Part shown: one piece after another, positions 13,309 to 17,097 of the stretch
Position numbering within the stretch: the stretch's first letter is position 1
Layout: the number at the start of each line of letters is the position of its first letter
Assembly: GCA_002687335.1 (NCBI GenBank)
Contig: NYZY01000098.1
Coordinates: forward strand, 1 to 17,097
Source: Chloroflexota bacterium
Lineage (GTDB): Bacteria > Chloroflexota > Dehalococcoidia > UBA1151 > UBA1328
Length of the DNA: 17,097 nt
Direction of reading: 5' to 3'
Made by a program: the position numbers and the translations under genes
The notes under the pieces: model-generated
What the model saw: only the letters and a program-made list of their open reading frames with translations
Databases searched by the model: none
What the model was told of the DNA's origin: nothing

Positions 13309-15708
13309 ATGATAGACAGACTAGAGAATATCCAGAAAATCGCTGCTGCGCTTGCCGTCTGTGCAGTCCTAGCCGTTATGAACATATATGGTCTTGGATT
13401 ATGGTTTGAAATCGATGGACAGTCATATACACATCAACCTGATAATCCAGATGCTGAAAGAGAAGGACCCTATCGTTTTGAATCCGCCTATCACACCACT
13501 GAGGTTGCTTATTACGATGGGGGAGATGCTGAAAAACAGACCGTTGTTAAAGTCGATGATGTGAGCAACTATGCCCTGAACGGGGTCATGCAAAATGTCA
13601 AACTGGCAACGTTAGCCTTGGCGGGCGCTTCGACATACTTAGCCTACTTAATTTACGGTATTACTGGAATTTCAGATCGTAATAAATTGTCTGCAATACT
13701 GCGACAACTTCAGTTCGGTGCGGGCGCATCCCTACTACTGGGGATAGTAATCCTGGCCCTAGTTTCGCAGTCGCTACCACAAGCCATACTTGATGACAAC
13801 AGCAACTTAGCCAATGATGAAAGTCATATAGGTTGCATCGGTGAAATGGCCCTTGGATTCTGGGGAGAAGGAACATGTAGTGAGTATGAGGACGCAAGTA
13901 GTTTGTCGGAAGGGCAACAGCCCTCGGTTATAGGCACTAAAGTAAACATCAAGTGGCAACCGGGGATTGCGCTCTTCCTGATAACTATTGGTTGCATGGC
14001 TTCTGGCGGCGGTACGTTCTACATTGTCAATGAAATAGAAAAAGAATGGGATGAACATATCAAACCGCTGCACGATAGAATTGAGAAGGAGGAAACTATT
14101 GTTGAGGGTGAACTAGAAAGAACACAGCAATTACGTAAGGAACTTGAGGCTAATGAAAGAGAGGTAAAGGCCATCGAGCAGCGACTAGAAGTTGTAAACG
14201 ACACTGCGTCTAGGATTAACTATGATGAAATAGAAACCCTAAACGAAGAACTAGAAAGAATCAGTTCCATGGCTGGAACTGTAGGGGCATTGAACAATTC
14301 CCTAAATGAGAGCCTGATAATTACACGCAAGGAAACTTCTGAAAAAGAAAGGCGAGCAACCCTTGCGGAAGAGGAAATAGAGAGTGATCTCTCCAGCAAG
14401 GAACGCTTAGAAAGTGAAATCAAAGAAATGCGTCAAAAGCATGAAGAAGATATGCATCTAAGCGATCGAATGACGCGAGAGATAAGTAGCCTGCGTGATA
14501 TGGCTAAGCAAGCGGAATCAAGGGGTGAAAAAGCGGAAGCGGAATTGAGGGAGAAAAAACCTGAGCTCACATCTGTACTTGATTCCTATGAAATTGTAAA
14601 GAAAACGTATGATCAGGTACTCGAAGAAAAATTTTCACTGGAACAGGACATCAAGAAACTGGAATACTCCACTGCACAGGACCAGAGCCGGGAGGAAACG
14701 GCCAAAACAGAGAGAGAAGACACGCTCAAAAGGATTAAGGAACTTTCAACTGAAACTAAGCACATGAAAACCACGAACACCCAAAACAAAAAAGAATCTG
14801 TGGAATTAAAAAGGAAACTTAAGGCACTCCAGGTTTCAGCAGGTATCGCTGAAAAGAAAACGGAAGATGCGCTTCAAAAACTTGAGAAGGAAAATGAAAA
14901 AAGCAAAGATCTGGAAACAAAAATTGAATCCCTCAAACTTGAAATGCAGGACCCCCGAGATGTCGCAGATGAACTTGATTCAGCCCGTGAGCTTACAAAA
15001 GAATACAAGGAACGAACCAAACAATATACTGATGATGCTAAAAAGGAACGGGAACAGCAGAAGCAACTAAGGCAGGAACTCAAAACTCTCCAGAAAGCTG
15101 ACAAAGCGAACAGTAATGTAAGAAATAAATTGAACACGCAGCTTACTCAAAATAAGAAAGAACTTGATAAGGCAACCGCAAAACTTAACGAAGCTGAACG
15201 CAAACTTGAATCCGAAAAAGACAAGCGCAAGGAATTGACTGGCCAACTGGAATTCCTGAGCGAGAGCTTCAAAGAAAATCTTTCCGAGGACCAATTGAAA
15301 GAAAAAACGAAGGGAATAGAAGCTGAAGCTGCCCTTGTAAAGGATGACGAGAGCAATACACTTGCCAATGCAAAGCAAATGGCCCAAGAGAATCAAGACC
15401 TAGAGAAAAAATTAGATGAAGTTCGAAAAATGTCAGTGACAGACGACTCCAAGGCAGCAGACGTTGCAAAGAAAACCCTAGAAACTGCCATCCCCACTTC
15501 AAAAATCGGTTCAAGTCTTATCGTGAAAAATCTAGTCAAGGAAACAGAGCACACCTATAAACTAGTCAAAGCACTCTCAGAACAAGACATGGCAAAGGGT
15601 GTCCTCTCCATCGAAAATCCACTTGGAAAAGAACTATTTGGTACCAAGGAAGGGCAGGAGATTTCGATGGGAAGTATCAAATTCAAAGTACTTGAAATCA
15701 AAAACTAG
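13309..15708 (+). CDS. Four-helix membrane protein with long coiled coil and GreA/GreB C-terminal-like domain
   Basis: 799 residues. Helices at about 9-33, 97-118, 135-157 and 218-240. The outside loops are 34-94 and 158-216, the latter with C176 and C190 as a possible disulfide. Residues about 243-712 are E/K/L/Q-rich with heptad character and almost no proline, a cytoplasmic coiled coil. Residues 731-797 align by eye without gaps for some 45 positions with the GreA/GreB C-terminal FKBP-like domain: GSSLIVKNL (GATVTVLNL in E. coli GreA), TYKLV (TYRIV), LSIENPLGKELFG (ISVNSPIARGLIG) and FKVLEI (FEVIKV). In bacteria that domain binds the RNA polymerase secondary channel rim; archaea use TFS instead. 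Gene is low in GC and rich in AGA/AGG codons. Divergent from the AAA+ gene across 95 bases. Function unknown. Confidence 0.8.
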   Translation: MIDRLENIQKIAAALAVCAVLAVMNIYGLGLWFEIDGQSYTHQPDNPDAEREGPYRFESAYHTTEVAYYDGGDAEKQTVVKVDDVSNYALNGVMQNVKLATLALAGASTYLAYLIYGITGISDRNKLSAILRQLQFGAGASLLLGIVILALVSQSLPQAILDDNSNLANDESHIGCIGEMALGFWGEGTCSEYEDASSLSEGQQPSVIGTKVNIKWQPGIALFLITIGCMASGGGTFYIVNEIEKEWDEHIKPLHDRIEKEETIVEGELERTQQLRKELEANEREVKAIEQRLEVVNDTASRINYDEIETLNEELERISSMAGTVGALNNSLNESLIITRKETSEKERRATLAEEEIESDLSSKERLESEIKEMRQKHEEDMHLSDRMTREISSLRDMAKQAESRGEKAEAELREKKPELTSVLDSYEIVKKTYDQVLEEKFSLEQDIKKLEYSTAQDQSREETAKTEREDTLKRIKELSTETKHMKTTNTQNKKESVELKRKLKALQVSAGIAEKKTEDALQKLEKENEKSKDLETKIESLKLEMQDPRDVADELDSARELTKEYKERTKQYTDDAKKEREQQKQLRQELKTLQKADKANSNVRNKLNTQLTQNKKELDKATAKLNEAERKLESEKDKRKELTGQLEFLSESFKENLSEDQLKEKTKGIEAEAALVKDDESNTLANAKQMAQENQDLEKKLDEVRKMSVTDDSKAADVAKKTLETAIPTSKIGSSLIVKNLVKETEHTYKLVKALSEQDMAKGVLSIENPLGKELFGTKEGQEISMGSIKFKVLEIKN

Positions 15709-15760
15709 GTCAAGTCAATTTCAGGCTGCCTGGCTCTATCAACTCGACAGCAGTACCAGC

Positions 15761-15766
15761 CTTAAA
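15761..15766 (+). promoter_or_regulatory. Possible TATA box of the PAP2 gene
   Basis: CTTAAA centred about 23-24 bases upstream of the ATG at 15787, with no SD site; a leaderless transcript is likely. The 78 bases between the coiled-coil gene and PAP2 hold nothing else that I can see. Confidence 0.4.
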
Positions 15767-15786
15767 CCCATAGTTTCTGCCTACTA

Positions 15787-16425
15787 ATGAACCCGGTCGA
15801 ACGCTGGCTGGCATCACGCAATGGAATGGAACTGCGGCTACAGGTACTTGGAGCACTGCTGCTCTTCGAATATTCTGGCTATGCATTCATCAACCACCTG
15901 ACTGCGTGGCGCGCGGAATCGCTCGGACACAGTTACCTCGAACCGTGGTCGGCAATCGACAATAGCATCCCATTCATACCAGTCAGCATTCTACTCTATG
16001 TGCCACTACTGCCAATGGTCGCTGTACCGGCATTCGCACTTTCTGAGGAGAAAATCCGTACCGGCTTCTGGACTTATATCGGAGTCATCGTCTCTTCATT
16101 CGCTATGTTCCTACTAGTACCAATGAAGATGACGCGCGACGGACTTGAAACGGGCGCTTTTGACCCACTGTTCCAGCTGTTATGGACTATTGACCCTCCT
16201 TTCAACACTTTTCCTAGCCTGCACGTCTCACTCGCGACCATCGCCACGCTGGTAGTGTGGCAACACGACCGACAGCTCGGTCGCTGGATGCTAATTGGCG
16301 CGACTTTACTAACGCTCTCAACTTTCCTAGCCAAACAGCACTTTGTTATTGATGCAATTGGCGGAATGGTGCTCGCGATGGCATGGTATCACTATCACTA
16401 CCTACCTCGCGTACGGCTCATATAG
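15787..16425 (+). CDS. PAP2-superfamily membrane phosphatase/transferase (Aur1-like)
   Basis: 212 residues, about six membrane helices. Catalytic motifs of the PAP2/inositolphosphotransferase group: FPSLHVS (142-148, H146) and STFLAKQHFVIDAIGG (S178, K183, H185, D189), where H185 would be the nucleophile and D189 its partner. The first PAP2 motif (KxxxxxxRP) is not evident, and the spacing matches the Aur1/PAP2_3 branch, which transfers phospho-headgroups between lipids. A likely role is polar-lipid synthesis or polyprenyl-phosphate recycling at the membrane; the exact substrate is unknown. The M3 peptidase gene starts 19 bases downstream and may share its transcript. Confidence 0.75.
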   Translation: MNPVERWLASRNGMELRLQVLGALLLFEYSGYAFINHLTAWRAESLGHSYLEPWSAIDNSIPFIPVSILLYVPLLPMVAVPAFALSEEKIRTGFWTYIGVIVSSFAMFLLVPMKMTRDGLETGAFDPLFQLLWTIDPPFNTFPSLHVSLATIATLVVWQHDRQLGRWMLIGATLLTLSTFLAKQHFVIDAIGGMVLAMAWYHYHYLPRVRLI

Positions 16426-16444
16426 ACGTAGTAGCTGGAGCACC

Positions 16445-17097
16445 ATGACGCTACCGGCAACGAGCGAAGAGATACTCGACTGGAGCTGGGAGGACTACGC
16501 ACCGCACTATGAATCACTAGCAGCAGCGGAGCTTAATGAGGATGGAATCGGCGACTGGCTGCAACGATGGTCAGATTTGGTTGAAGTGCTCTCGGAAGTC
16601 GGCACTCGGATGCATATTGCGACAACTGTTGACACTACAGACGAGATAGCTCGCGACACTTACCACAAGTTTCTCGAGGATGTAGGCGAGCCGGCACAGG
16701 CTGCTGAACAACAGCTCAAGGAACGACTGCTCGCATCGGGGCTTGAACCAGAAGGCTTCACGGTCCAGCTACGCGCAATCCGCGCTGAGGCAGAACTGTT
16801 CTGTGAAGCAAATTTACCGCTTTTCACCGAGTCAAAGAAGCTTGCCAACCGCTACGACGAAATCATTGGTGCTCAGTCAATCGAGTGGGACGGCGAGGAA
16901 AAAACTCTGACGCAGCTACAGCCTGTCATGCTCGAGACTGATCGGGAACGTCGTGAGGCTGTGTGGCGGCTGGCTGCAGAGCGAAGACTTGCTGACCGTG
17001 ACGCTATCAACAATATTTGGAAGGAATTGCTGGAAGTACGTTGCAAGATTGCAGCCAACGCCAATTGTGCCGATTTTCGCGAGTTCTGCTGGAAGGC
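16445..17097 (+). CDS. Oligoendopeptidase, M3 family, N-terminal fragment
   Basis: 217 codons; the gene runs off the right edge, so the HEXXH zinc site is not visible. The N-terminal helical part matches the PepF/M3 oligoendopeptidase pattern: WSWEDYAPHYESL near the start, WLQRWSDLVEVLSE, TTVDTTDE, FCEANLPLFTESKKLANRYDEIIGAQ (key residues ENLPLF-type segment about 119-125 and YDEIIGAQ about 134-141), and ERREAVWRLAAERRLADRD (about 168-186). These zinc peptidases cleave short peptides in the cytoplasm. The ATG has GGAG at 16436-16439, five bases upstream. Follows the PAP2 gene by 19 bases. Confidence 0.8.
   Translation, partial: MTLPATSEEILDWSWEDYAPHYESLAAAELNEDGIGDWLQRWSDLVEVLSEVGTRMHIATTVDTTDEIARDTYHKFLEDVGEPAQAAEQQLKERLLASGLEPEGFTVQLRAIRAEAELFCEANLPLFTESKKLANRYDEIIGAQSIEWDGEEKTLTQLQPVMLETDRERREAVWRLAAERRLADRDAINNIWKELLEVRCKIAANANCADFREFCWK

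Noticed and set aside
10199..15708. Classical McrBC or CoCoNuT restriction system
   Set aside because: The ATPase resembles McrB and the partner is a coiled coil, but I see no McrC-type PD-(D/E)XK nuclease or other nuclease motif in either protein, and neither McrBC nor CoCoNuT proteins have ten membrane helices.
15600..15708. FHA domain at the C-terminus of the coiled-coil protein
   Set aside because: No GRxxxxD or SxxH pattern; the segment fits the GreA/GreB C-terminal domain much better.

Overview
The window comes from an archaeon. It encodes TFB (archaeal TFIIB), an archaeal-type Sec61-beta and Elp3. Several genes have a TATA box about 24-27 bases upstream of the start codon, which implies leaderless transcripts. 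Genes are tightly packed, with ATGA, GTGA and TGATG overlaps, and many encode small zinc-ribbon or membrane proteins. This fits the Thermoplasmatota, most likely a marine Poseidoniia (Marine Group II/III) type lineage. That placement is an inference from gene style; no rRNA is present to confirm it.

Layout. (1) Positions 1-747, minus strand: an operon of a zinc-finger-like protein, a two-helix membrane protein and a partial SAM methyltransferase. (2) 818-2739, plus strand: Sec61-beta with an extra helix, a membrane-anchored zinc-ribbon/transglutaminase-like protein, and a GNAT acetyltransferase. (3) 2740-3917: a regulatory region with palindromes, then tfb. (4) 3948-6451, plus strand: a chain of touching genes for a metallo-beta-lactamase-fold hydrolase, a polyprenol/dolichol-kinase-like membrane protein, a 54-residue membrane protein and an M24 Xaa-Pro peptidase. 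(5) 6470-7969: elp3. (6) 7966-9377: a CPBP intramembrane protease and a divergent two-helix membrane protein, lower in GC than their flanks. (7) 9378-10202: a conserved unknown, a small zinc-ribbon protein and a cupin. (8) 10199-15708: a low-GC divergent gene pair. (9) 15787-17097: a PAP2-type phosphatase/transferase and the N-terminal part of an M3 oligoendopeptidase.

The most unusual content is region 8. On the minus strand is a 1004-residue protein with an N-terminal zinc ribbon, about ten transmembrane helices, an extracytoplasmic EF-hand-like loop between two cysteines, and a cytoplasmic McrB/MoxR-type AAA+ ATPase. Facing it is a 799-residue protein with four transmembrane helices, about 470 residues of coiled coil, and a C-terminal segment that reads like the GreA/GreB C-terminal domain, although archaea normally use TFS rather than GreA. 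The two share a 330-bp-scale control point: an intergenic region of 95 bases with a perfect inverted repeat, one arm of which is the TATA element of the ATPase gene. Both proteins put probable disulfide-bonded domains outside and large domains inside. I propose them as a two-component membrane system of unknown role; function, partnership and mobility are inferences.

Likely joint roles elsewhere: Sec61-beta with secreted zinc-ribbon/transglutaminase protein (export and envelope), MBL hydrolase with lipid-kinase-like protein, and PAP2 (lipid metabolism), Xaa-Pro peptidase and oligoendopeptidase (peptide turnover).
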